A stretch of 64,000 nucleotides of DNA from Psococerastis gibbosa (GCA_963971405.1 OZ020485.1:32321921-32385920), one strand, 5' to 3'. Shown: positions 29,808 through 41,680, counted from the stretch's first letter. A program made the numbers and translations. The notes: a model not told the origin generated them from the letters alone.

Positions 29808-32411
29808 ACGGTCCAGGTGAGTCCCTTATCATATACTGTATATTCACAGCGTACTTCCCCATTCCAATTGTCATTCGTGTCTGCATTGGCCAAGGGTTTT
29901 TTGCTTTCCTATTTGTACATTAGTATAAGGAAAACTTTGTGATGGTCGAAATTTTCGATTTCGAGATTCCAACGGATTCACGCAAGCCAAAAAGCAGTTT
30001 TTTACGAAGTGTCTGTCTGGCCATCGATTTTCGGCGAAATTATATGGTTATACTGGGTTTTAAAAAATCTCTGATATTTTTTCTGTTTTGGGTTAGGTAG
30101 CTCAATTACGGGGCAACAACCTAAAAAATGGTCAAAAACGGCTCCAACTATTTTTTATAATCTGCATAATATATTGTGGTCGTTATCAGTGTAAATAAAC
30201 CCCACTAAGTCGCTTTACCATTACTAGTTTGTTTCTGGGGGCCAAAAAATGAAAAAAAAAGTGAATTTCCATGAAAAATGACGAAAAATAATTTTTTCTA
30301 TGGAACCAGTCAATCGATGCTTCCTAAGCATGTTTTAGGTGTAACAAAACGAAACAAGTTGCTTTCCTAGCGAAGGATTTGGTTTTTCCCCAAGAAATTA
30401 TGGATAATAATCCGTGCCCCAGTGCATTGCCATGGCATTATTATACGTATTGTGTAGTATTATATTGGTCTGCTTATGTATCGATCAAACCATTGTTCTT
30501 TTAGGATATGGAGCCGAAAACCCATAAGAGAAATGTAGGCACTATGAAACTATTCTATCTGTTATACTAATAAGTAAATAGGAAAAAAAATAGTCTCCCT
30601 TTTCGTCCAGTTTTCATTCAAATCTGCAATATGTTTTAGTAATCGAATTTCTCTGGGTAATTTAGATTCTGAAACCCAAGACCCCAACGCAGCAAGTAGC
30701 ATTTAAATTTTATTAACAGATGAGGTATGGGGTTGTGAAAGTAAAGTGGTGAGGGCCGCATGTACTTCATTTCACCCAATATGTACTTGGCCGTCTTCTG
30801 TTTTCTTCCCAGTTCCTGTTCGAGCAGCCAGTTATCTAGTTGCTAATCTTACGAGATGCCAAATTATACGGTTTAAAAAAATGTTAGCTTCATAAATTTC
30901 TTAGGAATGTGGCCGGTTTAGTGATCACTGATAAGCTGCAGATTTAATCTGGAAAGACAACCGTGTAATATATTCGTTTTGAAATTAATATAGTTGGGCT
31001 TAAATCGTCATTTAGGCTTGTCTGTCCACAACCTCAATATATTATTGAACAATTCAAGTTACACCAAAATTTAGTTTCATAAGGAAGCAATATTAGCCTT
31101 ATGGTTATGCAGCCACAACCCTAACCTTGAATCCTTGCTCACGTTCACATTACGACACATCTCTGGATAGGTATACTAATATTACGTTTTTGTTTTCTGT
31201 GTTTGGGAGCAGATGAAATTGAGGCAGGCTTAAACCAGCATCGGCTAGTATCGCTCGAATAGGTTGCACAGATTCGAGTTAGTCAAGCCCTGCCTCCGCG
31301 CCTCTCAGTTGAGTGATTAGCGTCTTCGTCAAGATCGTTCGCACCTTCACCAGAGACTCGACTTTAATTGAGTGTTTAGTGTTAGTCTCAAGTTAACTTC
31401 AGATTAATTGTGCTACGTGTAATCGTGTCAGGTTATTGATCCCGGCTCTAATGAGCTTATCAAACCATTTCCTTATCCTTGCCTCCAGTACCCAACCCTT
31501 GCAATTAGAATCTTTAAAGTTATTATTTATTATCACATTTTAAAGGGTATCAGATTATTATCTTTTAATAAATCTGACATTGCATTATTGTGGTCATTAT
31601 TGTCTCAATTATTAGTTACGTTCCCTGTGTCCATTAGTTCATTCCAATACGGATTTTTAAACAACGGACAAATTGTCTTAGAAATAAATACATATAGATA
31701 TATTTAGAAACAGTTAATATTAATTTATTCGAATATTAAACAAATCAAGTAATTATTTCGGCTAAGTATGCTCAATGGCTCTTCCAAAGGGGATGATTAA
31801 ATTATTATATCTCAATTATTGTGAACTGCAGTTATCGGTAGAGTTAATGAGGCAGCTTTGTATTCAGTCCATTTAATCACATTTGATCAACTGAGTATTA
31901 GGTAAAACTGCTAGCTGTTGTGTAGTTTACGAAAAATGTTTGGTTACTATTGTGTAATATACTTAAAATGTTATCACTTTCTTTGCATGTAAGTTCATGT
32001 TCAATCAGGCTTGTGGCAAGCGCTTGGTTTGTGTCGTGTAAGGTCATCTATTTGCCATGAGCCACAAGCGAATTTTTTTTTGTAAATTGCGAAGGAGGTG
32101 AAGGCTGGAATTACTGTAGAGAAAGATTGTGGTAGCTGATGCATAGTTATCTTGGGAGAGCCTTGAGGTGATAAATGTACCGACTTGCCGATATATTTAA
32201 TAATAATTACACAAATTGGTAGTTTAAGGAATTTTAACTTATGTACTTACGTTCTTTCGTGTAATCTGTGCAAGCGTTTTCACATTACATAGTCCATCGT
32301 CTAACAGTTTGGGCTTTTTGTAGTCAGTATAATTTTTTCCTTTGCAACGAACTCAATTATTAGCCAGTTTGAATTATTATTTTTCAATCTGCATTTGTTT
32401 GCCCTAGCTCC
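29808..32411 (+). other. Downstream of hnRNP A/B: probable first 3' UTR intron with a mobile repeat
   Basis: After the TGA at 29805-29807 the exon ends at about 29817 with donor gtgagt. The following 2.6 kb hold an inverted-repeat element (29903-30583) and otherwise AT-rich sequence. A moderately GC stretch at 31200-31480 could be a solo LTR but has no defined ends. No coding sequence recognised. Confidence 0.5.
29903..30583 (-). mobile_element. Inverted-repeat element of the gctttccaatttat family, copy 1
   Basis: It runs in reverse relative to the copies at 54300-54906 and 60245-60909. The left end gctttcctatttgtacatta, the body aaattttcgatttcgagatt and the right end aataagtaaataggaaa correspond. 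Internal divergence is high, so this is the oldest of the three copies. Confidence 0.6.
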
Positions 32412-32489
32412 AGGGTGTTACGATTCATGGGGATCTGCGTTGATCCTGAGCCCGAATGGACTGCCTGCATTTCTTTGGCGCTCAAGTGG
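32412..32489 (+). other. Candidate non-coding 3' UTR exon of hnRNP A/B
   Basis: It has a pyrimidine-rich acceptor (ttgccctagctccag) and a good donor (gtaagc) about 78 bp later. A further strong acceptor (tcttcattttcag) ends at 33228. These fit the donor left open at 29817. Expression is not shown by sequence alone. Confidence 0.35.
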
Positions 32490-32746
32490 TAAGCCTTCAA
32501 TTACCTTTATTACCTAATTACTGTATTACAAGATTTTCAATCTGGGATAGGAGAGGGGAGGGCTTATCTTATTAAATCAACGATAATAAAATAGAATATG
32601 TGGCGCCTAACTATAAGTTAAGTATAGCCTATAGCGGTGAAAAATGGGGGTGGTCAAAGAAAATGTGACTTTGTAGGGTTGCAACATAAAACAAAGTAAA
32701 TATTGGAAAATGATCAATTCAACAAGCAGGGCTAACAGAATCCCAG

Positions 32747-33026
32747 TAGGGTTGCCAGAATTACAAACCGGACAGGGAGTCAATGGGCAATATTCTACCT
32801 AGTGCAATTTTTTCAAAAAAAAATTAATCTTAAATTTTGAGGAACTTTCCATCATAGTAGCTAGCAAGTTAGCAGTAGCGACTAATTTTTTAATAAATTA
32901 TTTCGTTCTATCCTCCAGAAAGAAATTTTGCCTACTACCGAAAAACACCGGACAAAACATTGTCCGGTCAAACATTTATTTTTTCACCGGACAGAGGTAC
33001 GAAAAACCGGACATCTGGCAACCCTA
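32747..33026. mobile_element. hAT-like MITE (280 bp) with near-perfect 8-bp duplication
   Basis: The ends are tagggttgccaga and tctggcaacccta, perfect 13-bp inverted repeats. Flanks aatcccag (32739-32746) and aaacccag (33027-33034) match at seven of eight positions, as expected for hAT. Subterminal caccggacaaaa and accggaca motifs repeat inside. It has no coding capacity. Confidence 0.85.
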
Positions 33027-33821
33027 AAACCCAGGCGTAGAAGTCCTGCGCACTTGACCTTGTGTCGCTGGCGATCTTAATGGCTTGACGTCGACTGTAT
33101 TTGGCTTATGGCGGGAACCACCCGCTTACACCCCACGGCCGAATCGTTCATTGACTGAACCGCAGATGCCTATCTTACCCGTCTGATGTATATGTTAGTA
33201 TAAGAAAGAAAATTGTCTTCATTTTCAGTATGGGCGAATTTTGGGCCTTTCGGCCCACTCTTACAATTAACCCATAAATATAGTAATGATGCTTCATGGA
33301 AAATACAGTTATACATAGCTTCTTATTTTATGTCAGGGATCAATATTTCCTCCAAAAAGCAAAAAAAAAACAGGGGGTCACTTAACATACCGTTAATATT
33401 TATTTCCAGCTTTGGAGCTGTGAGACGGCATTATGCAAGGAAACAACATGGGAATTTATTATCCATCTTAACCCAGTGTTCCTGTATGTCTAAATTGGCA
33501 TTTTGAAGGCATTCTATATGCATCATCTACTGGGCAAAAGTAAACTTCACGAGATGTGGTGAAAAGAAGTTATAATAATACTCACATTGTATTTATGCGT
33601 AAGGCACCTATAGGAAAGCAGTGGTATGATGAGGGTGGTAATAATAACAAATCTGCATCCTCGAGGCAGGGTTGCGTTGCATGTAAGTGTTCCTATTCAT
33701 TCGCCATCATATACGGGGTTGTCATGAGCCCCACAAGCAATCCATTCGGTCCATCACTCTACAAGAAAATGGAACGAGGAGTGATGTGGGTAAAAAATTG
33801 TGGAACTGCATAATCCAACCT

Positions 33822-36137
33822 TAGGCCATTGAAATGTTACATGAGCTTTGCATTTGTTAGAGGCAGCAATTGTATTTTTGAGACATGTGAGGGGGTCAAT
33901 AGAAGATTAACCTCAAGTTTGTGGGGTCGCCACCCTTGTCCCCCCCGGCCGCCATATTGAAAAAAAGGGGTGAAACATTTTTTTTCGCGATATCTCGGAA
34001 ACTAGGCGTCTTACAATAAATTTGTAGCAAATTGTTTTGCCTACAAATATGTTTATATAACTTTTTGCCCTAAATTAAAAATTAAAGAAGTAAGAAAAGT
34101 TTTATAACAATTTTCTCCTTTTTTATACATTTTACAAAAAAATTACCTCACACCAATCTTGTAGATGATCTTTTGAGAAAAATTTTTCCATATAACTTTT
34201 TTTATTTCATTCATTTAAAACGCTGTTACAGCGCTACAAAGTTGGCCGGGCTCGTCAATGCTCATGATGAGAATCAGGTCGAAACGAAAGGTTTCACTTA
34301 TTTTTTATTAATTTTTTTATTGTAAATATATTCTTACAAAATTTTTGTTAAATTCGTACAACTTTACTCATTCATTCCTAACTCTTTTCCCCACTACCTA
34401 TGGGGTAGAGTCTGTAGGCGCGTTTTTTTTTTACGTGGTACCCCCAGTAGGCCTACTCCACGGACATGCTTATAACGTAATCCTCGACATCATAATATTT
34501 TTAATTACTTATTAGCTAGTTACTCTAATCGACTTTTCTTCAATGGCCCAGACTGTGGCTCAGAATCTAAATCAACGACAAATGAAAGTTTGAGGAATGA
34601 CAGGAGTTAAAAATGGAGTCAGAGTTGGAATTTATTCTTCAAATTCAAAAGCCCCAATCTTCTGGATTTTGATATCTTCCGAGCCACGACTGGACCAGGT
34701 GGCACTGCGATATTCTTGAGTGAGAAAGTCGATCCATCTTTGCTCACTCTTGTTAGCGAACGTTTTTTCATAGCTTTATACGGCGGTTATAAAGACGGCT
34801 TACGATACACACGATTTGCCAAGACAGTGACTAAAAATTCTTTTAATTTATTATCGCTGCCTCCAACAGAAGATGCTGCTCGTTTTTACAGTCTCCGAGT
34901 ATAATCACCTCGTCCAGTCGTGGCTCGCAAGATATCAAAATCCTGAAGATTGAGGCTGGCAAAAACATGCAAACATTTGGATGCCAATTTTTAGTCTGTT
35001 ATGGGCCATCTGGCCCTACAGTATTGTGTATTTGTATTTTTCTAATACACATTTTGATTGATTGAGCTTTCAAGCCTCCAGCACCCCCCGATTTCATGAA
35101 ATTAATTTTCTGCAGATGCAAAGGAAACTGTGGAAGCATCATGAGTGGCTGCAGAAAAGCAGGCCTGAAATTCTTTTCAGTATTGTTCGGGCGAAACTTG
35201 CAGCAACATTATGGAAATATCAAAGTTAATGGAAGAAAATTAATTTGAAGATGAACTTCCAACTAAGACTCCAATTTTAATTCCAGTCATTCCTCAAACT
35301 TTCACATTTGTCGTTGATTTAGATTCTGAGCCACAGCCTGGACCATCGAAGAAAAGTCGATTAGAGTAGCTAGCTAATAAGTGATTAAAAATATTATGAT
35401 GTCGAGGATTACGTTATAATCAAGATGTCCGTGGAGTAGGCCTACTGGGGGTACTACGTAAAAAAAAAAAAACGCGCCTACAGACTACCCCATGGTAGCG
35501 GGAAAAAGAGTTAGGAATGAACAAGTAAAGTTGTACGAATTTAACAAAAATTTTGTAAGAATATATTTACAAGAAAAAAATAATAATGAAAAATAAGTGA
35601 AACATTTCGTTTCGACCGGATTCTCATCATGAGCATGGACGAACCCGGTCAACTTTGTAGCGCTGTAACAGCGTTTTAAATGAATAAAATAAAAAAAGTT
35701 ACATGGAAAATTTTACCTCAAAACATCATCTACAAGATTGGTCTGAGGTAATTTTTTTTGCAAAATGTATAAAAAAAAAGTTAGAGCAAAAAAGAAAATG
35801 GTTATAAAACTTTTCTTACTTTTTTGCTTATAACTTCTTTAATTTTTAATTTAGGGCGAAAAGTTATATAATCATATTTGTAGGCAAAACAATTTGCTAC
35901 AAATTATGTCAGTACAAATTTATTGTAAGACGCATAGTTTCCGAGATATCGTGAAAAAAATATTTTCACCCCTTTTTTCAATATGGCGGCCGGAGGACGA
36001 GGGTGGCGACCCCACAAACTTGAGATTAAGCTTCTATTGACCCCCCCCCCCCCTCACTTGTTTCAAAAATGAAATTGCTGTCTCTAAAAAATGCAATACG
36101 CGGTCCTTAAATTGTAATAGGCTATTTCAATGGCTTA
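33822..36137. mobile_element. Giant foldback element (about 2.3 kb, arms about 0.85-1.2 kb)
   Basis: The left arm begins taggccattgaaat and the right arm ends atttcaatggctta. Inside, long stretches are reverse complements, for example gtggggtcgccaccc / gggtggcgaccccac and tgttttgcctacaaat / atttgtaggcaaaaca. The arms meet at gccacgactgga (about 34690) and tccagtcgtggc (about 34913). The right arm holds about 300 bp (34950-35248) missing from the left. Poly-G/C tracts and a 12-A run lie in the arms. No transposase domain is recognised. Confidence 0.85.
34716..35250 (+). pseudogene. ORF remnant captured in the giant foldback
   Basis: The loop encodes ALYGGYKDGLRYTRFAKTV, then LSLPPTEDAARFYSLRVY. 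Further on, in the right arm, it encodes a Cys-rich tail (CRCKGNCGSIMSGCRKAGL). From memory both blocks resemble the C-terminal part of an uncharacterised repeat-associated protein of invertebrates, in which an LPPT-x-AA-x-x-HSLRVY motif precedes a Cys-rich end. No ATG and no intact frame spans them, so it is broken here. Confidence 0.45.
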
Positions 36138-36408
36138 CCTGGGCAACCGGTCCAACAGTTAACTGGTAGATCCAGTGTTCAGTTTAGTTTTCAAAAATAT
36201 TTTATAATATATATTTCTTCTCAAGAACGTTAATAGATAAAGGAGGCGTAGCTCGAGTTACCGATTTAACATGTGATGAGGCAGTCGAATCCGGGCTGAT
36301 AGGCTGTGGTCGATCTGAAAGCATACTTCCGGAAGTGAAAGCTAGCATTTTTTTACATCGGTGATAAGTTGACTGCCTTGTACTGGGATAGCAGCCGTTG
36401 CGTTTAGT

Positions 36409-36511
36409 AATAACTTAACCTGGGGTTAAAATGTAAACAGAACCATTTTGAAGTAGCACCTAGCATTATAAATTTGTCTTGTTTACATTTTTAACCTCTG
36501 CGCAAGTTATT
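36409..36511. repeat. Small hairpin element, copy 2
   Basis: Arms aataacttaacctggggtta and aacctctgcgcaagttatt, with the shared core ttaaaatgtaaaca / tgtttacatttttaa. See 28856 and 40037. Confidence 0.6.
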
Positions 36512-37330
36512 TCTAGACAACATGGTAGTCCTGCAAGTATTTTATTAGTGAGTTTGATTATTTTCAATTTAATGAAAATACCATCTTCAACGGTTAAGCT
36601 GGGGTTATGTGAGCCTTCTGTTGGTTGAAGCTTGCATTTAGCCAGATATTCTCATTGACAAGTTGCATAGTATCTCCTTATAATTAAAACTTTAAAATAG
36701 TGATAAAAATTATTCTCACTTGGAATTGAAGCTTGGGTATTTCTAAAATAGTCTTTAAATCTGCCCTATAGGCTATACTTTATATCGTATCGTACGTGGA
36801 CAGATGCTTCTCAGCTTACTGTTGTGCTTATACCTTATTGTTATTTGCCTAATAATAACGACCCAATTTTCTGCCTAGAAGTGTAAATGCAAATGCCCAT
36901 TATGTAATTACGTTGCGTTAACAGACAATAGCTTAAGCCAAAGATTTCCATTCTTCTGTAAACAAAGCAAGTCTGGATATGTTTGAATAAATTAATTAAT
37001 TCCTCGTATCACGGCCAAAAATAAAATATGAAAACATTCATTAAAAAAAATACAAGCCACAAGTTTACATTTACGCACCTGAATTATTATTGTTCTAGAT
37101 TCTGTAATAGTCGTAGATCAAACGGGTAAATGGGTTGTTCTTTTGGACAGCTTGTATTTTTCATAAGACCATTTTCATATATTTGCGGCGGTGAAACGCG
37201 GAATTCATTAATTTAGTCAAAAGTACTCACTCACGCTTGGCTTGTTTAGAAAATCTTGGTTTTAGAAGCATGACAACAGCATAATTTCTAGCCTTAAACC
37301 AACATAGCATTGAAATTGAGAGCGTTGGTG
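36512..37330. other. Unassigned spacer
   Basis: AT-rich sequence with no paired ends and no recognisable coding. Confidence 0.6.
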
Positions 37331-37343
37331 ATGAGCTATAACT

Positions 37344-37616
37344 ATGTAACAGCAAAGGCTTTCACGGCCGGAGTCAAATGAAGAATCAGTAGAATCCGGG
37401 CTGATGGACCGTGGTCGAAATGAAAGCGAACTTCCAAACGTTTCGTCAACATCTGCGGTCGACATCTTCAGTGGAACTGCGTAGACTTCTAAGATTGTAT
37501 CTTGGAAGTCTACGCAGTTCCACTGAAGATGTCGACCGCAGATGTTGACGAAACGTTTGGAAGTTCGCTTTCATTTCGACCACGGCCCATCAGCCCGGAT
37601 TCTACTGATTCTTCAC
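37344..37616. mobile_element. Penelope-derived foldback with perfect 13-bp target duplication
   Basis: Flanks atgagctataact occur at 37331-37343 and 37617-37629. The insert starts atgtaacagcaaaggctttc. It folds on itself, with tcgaaatgaaagcgaacttc and gtcgaccgcagatgttgacg present in both orientations around a short centre near 37500. A second copy spans 46793-53719. The long variable duplication fits target-primed insertion of Penelope-like elements, whose partial copies often carry inverted repeats. Assignment to Penelope is inferred. Confidence 0.72.
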
Positions 37617-38034
37617 ATGAGCTATAACTTTTCCCTGGTAAAATGCTGATTAAGTTCAAGATGAAATCGTTTATTTATTCTGCGTGTGAGACCTTTTCTG
37701 CATCTTCTGGCTATGCGACCAAATCCGCAAATATACGTGATGACATGAAAGGTTTGGAGATGTGAATTCCGGTATTTCTGGATTGGACAAATATAGTGGA
37801 ATAGTACGATTTTTTATTTTACTTTCCTAGCCTATTTTTATAAGTTTAAGCGTCGATAGCCTCTCCAGTTGCATGCAGAGCAGTAACTCTATTTCTTAGA
37901 AATAGAGCTTGAAACAGGAGTCTACTGTTAGCAGTTTTTACGCTGCAGGGTTTAAAGTATAGATGTAGAAGATCTCTATCTCAATTTCAATTATACCCAT
38001 GTCTTCGTATATGCTCCCTCTCGGGCCGTGCTAT

Positions 38035-38460
38035 ATTTTCGGCCGCGTTTTTGCCTTTTGGGGGTGTTAGTATCAATTTGAAAATTTCAAACTACTTTAG
38101 TCGTCTTTTCCACCTTTCTTACTCTTTCTAGACATATATTCAGTTAGTTTTACTATCCGTCTCTTCGTTCAGGCCCAGGTGAGTGTATAAGCCATCCGTG
38201 TTTCGGCGGAAAACAGGTTCTAAGGGTACTTCTCAATTTACATGCATAGAGTAAAAAAAATTCCACAGCCTGCAATTTTCAACCGAAATTAATGATTAAT
38301 GTCTCATTAGAAGCAGTATAAATTAAGGTTTCAAACGAGTATAAATACACATTTCAAATTCATCCCTTAAACACGAGTGGAACACAAAATTGGAAAAAAA
38401 TGACGCATTTCCAGCAATCCCATTTGAATTGCATGGGCGGGTTTAAAGCAATTTTTTGGG
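38035..38460. repeat. Dispersed repeat shared with 61075-61960
   Basis: Segments such as tttcggcggaaaacaggttc, ttccacagcctgcaattttc and cagcaatcccatttgaattg occur in the same order in both places. The second copy is interrupted by a LINE tail. Ends are not defined. Confidence 0.7.
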
Positions 38461-39312
38461 TTGATTTGGAAGGTCTATCTTAATTTAAATTATACCCATG
38501 TATTTGTCTATTCTTCCTCTTTCAGGCAATGCTATATATTTGTTGTGATCAAGCAAGGGGTTTGGCTTTGGGAGTGTGAAACGTCAGGGGGTGCGCCCGA
38601 TTTTCAACAAAACTAGGTGTCTGTCGGCCGCGTTATTATCTTTTCCACATTCTTTTTCCAGCTATATAGACCCTACTATTTAAGTAAGATTTAGTAATTG
38701 TCACGTTAAACTATCTAAACCGACATACAGACAACCAATTTTAGGGAGATTCATCTACCTATTGAGATGGCGACCATCAATGTTCGAATTTTGGAAAATT
38801 TCTTCACAACTTTTCATTTTATGACCCCCTGAGCCAGGGGCGTTTAACTTCAATGGAGGTTTTTGTTATACGCGGGAACTGTTCTGATTGGCCATTTGGC
38901 CCTGATCCCAACACACGATAGCCAACCACGAAATTGTAATTTTTTTTAATTTTATGTTGGTAAAACCTGTTTGTGATTTACTACAAACATCCCGTGGCTG
39001 CAGATCCTTGTCAACATGGCGGCTAGTGTAGCCTCTATAAGCTAAGTACAGGGTTGAGACCGAGTCAGATATCCGTTCTGCAATGTGTAAGACTTCGACA
39101 TATTTAACGTTGATACTTATCTCTGATATTTGGCTTATGATAAAGGGGCGCCCCGTAAGGGTTACTATGCCTCCCGCCGTTCTAGTTAATATATTTCTAT
39201 GAAAACAACGGACATCCGACATTGGACTGGACAACACACAGCGGCCTTTAATAATTTTATAAATTTTAATAAGTTTGTGAGCCAATATCAAATTGAACTA
39301 CGACGGGAAGTG
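38461..39312. other. Upstream region of the THAP gene
   Basis: The minus-strand open frame at 38866-39291 has no ATG near its start and no similarity I recognise. A donor gaagtgag|gtgagt at 39314 probably ends a 5' UTR exon of the THAP gene. Confidence 0.45.
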
Positions 39313-40036
39313 AGGTGAGTAAACATATTTCATGTGCCTGTTTTTTTTAAACATTTTCAGTTGTATACCATCCAACACCTTACATATATTACATGGTTTT
39401 AATTTTCAAAATGGAAAAACGTTAGCATGTGCAACTCATTTGTGTAGCAAAACAACTAAAATTTGTTTAATTCATCATTCATTCCTTGTTTGTGAAGTGT
39501 TCAAGTGAGAAGGAAAAATAGTAAAAGGTACATTTGGTAAATTACAATTTTTTAAATTCAAATTTTTAAAACCTACGCACTCACTTTGATAGATCTCTTG
39601 TCAGTGCTATGAGATATGCCCGTAAGATGTTAGCACAACCATATATGCCTAGTTAACAAAAAAAATGTGAAATGTGTGACCTACAATAATTTAATCACGT
39701 TTAGTTGGACACTTACGAGTCAGTTTTGACCATGTGTAAGATCTTATTAGTAACTGTTTGAAAAAGGCAAATTACGTTACAATTGCATTTTAATCTACAC
39801 AATAACTTGATACACAAATTGCACCTTAATGTAGCTGGCATATACAACCTAACTTGTGTGTTGACAGTGACCTTATTCCACTAACATTTTAACATATTCT
39901 GAATTGTAATGAAATATTGACTGTGGAGGCAAAAATAAGGTTTTGTAAGGTAAATAAAATGTTCAATTACAAGTAGAAATAGTAGCCTATGTGGCACTAA
40001 TTGAACACACCTTTTAAAGTCATTCCACCTACAGAC

Positions 40037-40185
40037 TGATCATAGCGATTGCCATGAACTTACTCCTGTGATTAAAACTGTAAACATACAAATTTTGAAT
40101 AGCACTATGATTTAAAAATTCTCTTGTTTACATTTTTAATATCTGGGAATTATAATAACCCCTTTATTATAATCGCCATGATCAG
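40037..40185. repeat. Small hairpin element, copy 3
   Basis: Arms ctgatcatagcgattgccat and tcgccatgatcag enclose the shared core attaaaactgtaaac / gtttacatttttaat. It lies in the 5' UTR intron of the THAP gene. Confidence 0.55.
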
Positions 40186-40335
40186 GAGGCCTAACTAAAC
40201 TATTTTTATGTGCAGGAGCCACCTGGACACTGGAGCACTTGAACTGGTGAGAAAATATTGACAGTAATTGACAACAGATAAGTATTTTAATTTTTTCAAC
40301 TATTTCAGTTATTTATTTTATTAAAACCGGTAGAG

Positions 40336-41634
40336 ATGAGTCTTAGGTGTTGCGTAGAATTCTGTTCACAGAAATCGAAATGCGGCGTATCCATGCATAT
40401 GTTTCCTCCTAATAAAGATCTCAAAGAGGTTTGGTCGCTGCTGGCAGGGAAACCGATTAACTACGGTGAAAAATTCAAACGAGCCTCCATTTGTGGTAGA
40501 CACTTCGCTGACTCTCAGTATCGTGATCTCCACTTTACGAAAAGGCTGATTCGTGGCTCGATTCCCCGAATTAACTTGCCTGTGAGGATTCTCATTCTTT
40601 CCCATGAATTCTTATGTACAACCCCAGAGCCTACTCGCACATCATGCCCCAATACCCTTCCCAATAGTTCTGTTTCTCCTGCTGGCTCAGTACAACTCGA
40701 ACCGGATGCAGAAGATGATGGGGTGATTGCCCAGTATCAGCGCACAGCTATGGATTGTGAAGTTTCTTCTTACGAAATGGAAAGGACGCCGAAGATAGTC
40801 TCCAATGGCGAAGAACAGCATTCATTCGCCTCTGTTGGCGAGAACTTCTCTGATCCTGATTCCGTATGTTATACGGATGTCCAAGGTGACGGAGTTCTCG
40901 TTCAGCATGAGAGCACACCTATGGGTTGGGAAGTAACTTCACATGAAATGGAAAGGACGCCAATGACAGTCTCCAATGCCGAAGAACAGAATTCGTTTGC
41001 CTCTGCTGGCGAGAAATTTTCCGTACATTATACGGATGACCATGGAGACGGAGTTATCGCACAGCAAGCTAGATCCATGGATACCAATCAATGCAAGACA
41101 TCGAAACTGAAAGCCCAGCGTAAACTTTTCATCCCTAGTCCACCGAAGAGACGTCGCCTATTAGAAAACAAAAAGCTGAACCCATTACAGTTGGGATTGA
41201 TGAAGAAAGACCTTACCCCACGACGGGCTAAGCTTGGAGAAATGGCTCGGGCTTTTCGAACTGGGTACATACGTAAGTGCGCTGAGGCCGCTGGTTTGAA
41301 GGATAAATTGAAAGATCTGGAGGTACAAGTCAATGAAGCCCTTCAAGACAAGCTATCTCCTCTAGCATTCCATATTGTCGAAGGAGAACTGCACAACAGA
41401 GGCAGACTAGGCAAGGGCAGAAGATGGAATAACAAGCAAAAAGCACTAGCTGTTGCTTTTTATAAATTAGCACCGAGGGCCTACAATGCTATTGCGAAGA
41501 TGATGTGCCTCCCTAGTAAATCCACGGTTTTGAGTTCCACCCACTCCCGAAATGTGGCCCCTTTCCCTGACACCCTGCATATTTGTGGACCGTTACTGCT
41601 TTTTCCTTTGCTTGTGTGTTCAGGTCGAAACTAA
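40336..41634 (+). CDS. THAP-domain protein with P-element-transposase-like middle region
   Basis: The frame encodes up to 432 residues. Residues 1-85 form a THAP zinc finger (Cys5, Cys10, Cys53, His56; CGRHF and SIPRIN), a sequence-specific DNA-binding fold shared with P-element transposase. Residues about 120-250 are acidic and contain two near-identical 55-residue units (each with EMERTP). A basic, helical stretch follows. Then RRWNNKQKALAVAFYKL and APRAYNAIAKMMCLPSKST resemble the P-element/THAP9 region before the RNase H fold. Two small 5' exons fit: one ending at 39314 and 40216-40246, with an acceptor at 40308. The end is uncertain: the frame continues to 41634, or it splices after 41526 toward 41624. 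No RNase H catalytic domain follows, so it is probably a domesticated DNA-binding protein. Confidence 0.8.
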   Translation: MSLRCCVEFCSQKSKCGVSMHMFPPNKDLKEVWSLLAGKPINYGEKFKRASICGRHFADSQYRDLHFTKRLIRGSIPRINLPVRILILSHEFLCTTPEPTRTSCPNTLPNSSVSPAGSVQLEPDAEDDGVIAQYQRTAMDCEVSSYEMERTPKIVSNGEEQHSFASVGENFSDPDSVCYTDVQGDGVLVQHESTPMGWEVTSHEMERTPMTVSNAEEQNSFASAGEKFSVHYTDDHGDGVIAQQARSMDTNQCKTSKLKAQRKLFIPSPPKRRRLLENKKLNPLQLGLMKKDLTPRRAKLGEMARAFRTGYIRKCAEAAGLKDKLKDLEVQVNEALQDKLSPLAFHIVEGELHNRGRLGKGRRWNNKQKALAVAFYKLAPRAYNAIAKMMCLPSKSTVLSSTHSRNVAPFPDTLHICGPLLLFPLLVCSGRN

Positions 41635-41680
41635 CAACATCCACGAAGATGCTGCAGCAGCAAGTCCTGTTCCGGGATGG
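41624..41680 (+). CDS. Candidate short exon linking the THAP and SGNH exons
   Basis: A strong acceptor (cctttgcttgtgtgttcag) ends at 41623 and a good donor (gtgagg) starts at 41681. In between, 19 codons are open in phase 0 (VETNNIHEDAAAASPVPGW). They join in frame with 42139 onward. The matching upstream donor (acg|gttttg at 41527) is weak, so the join to the THAP exon is tentative. Confidence 0.35.

Noticed and set aside
31200-31480. Solo LTR
   Set aside because: The base composition is suggestive, but no TG...CA ends, target duplication or second copy could be found in the window.
34716-34904. Independent small gene in the giant foldback loop
   Set aside because: It starts at TTG, lacks an ATG and continues in broken form into the right arm; it is a fragment of a larger repeat-associated ORF.
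37344-37616. Active hammerhead ribozyme
   Set aside because: The fold is suggestive, but conserved core positions (base 9 and the U-H cleavage site) do not match in any copy seen, so it is kept only as a finding to test.
38866-39291. 141-residue minus-strand open frame upstream of the THAP gene
   Set aside because: It begins at TTG, has no early ATG, shows no recognised domain and overlaps the likely 5' UTR exon of the THAP gene.
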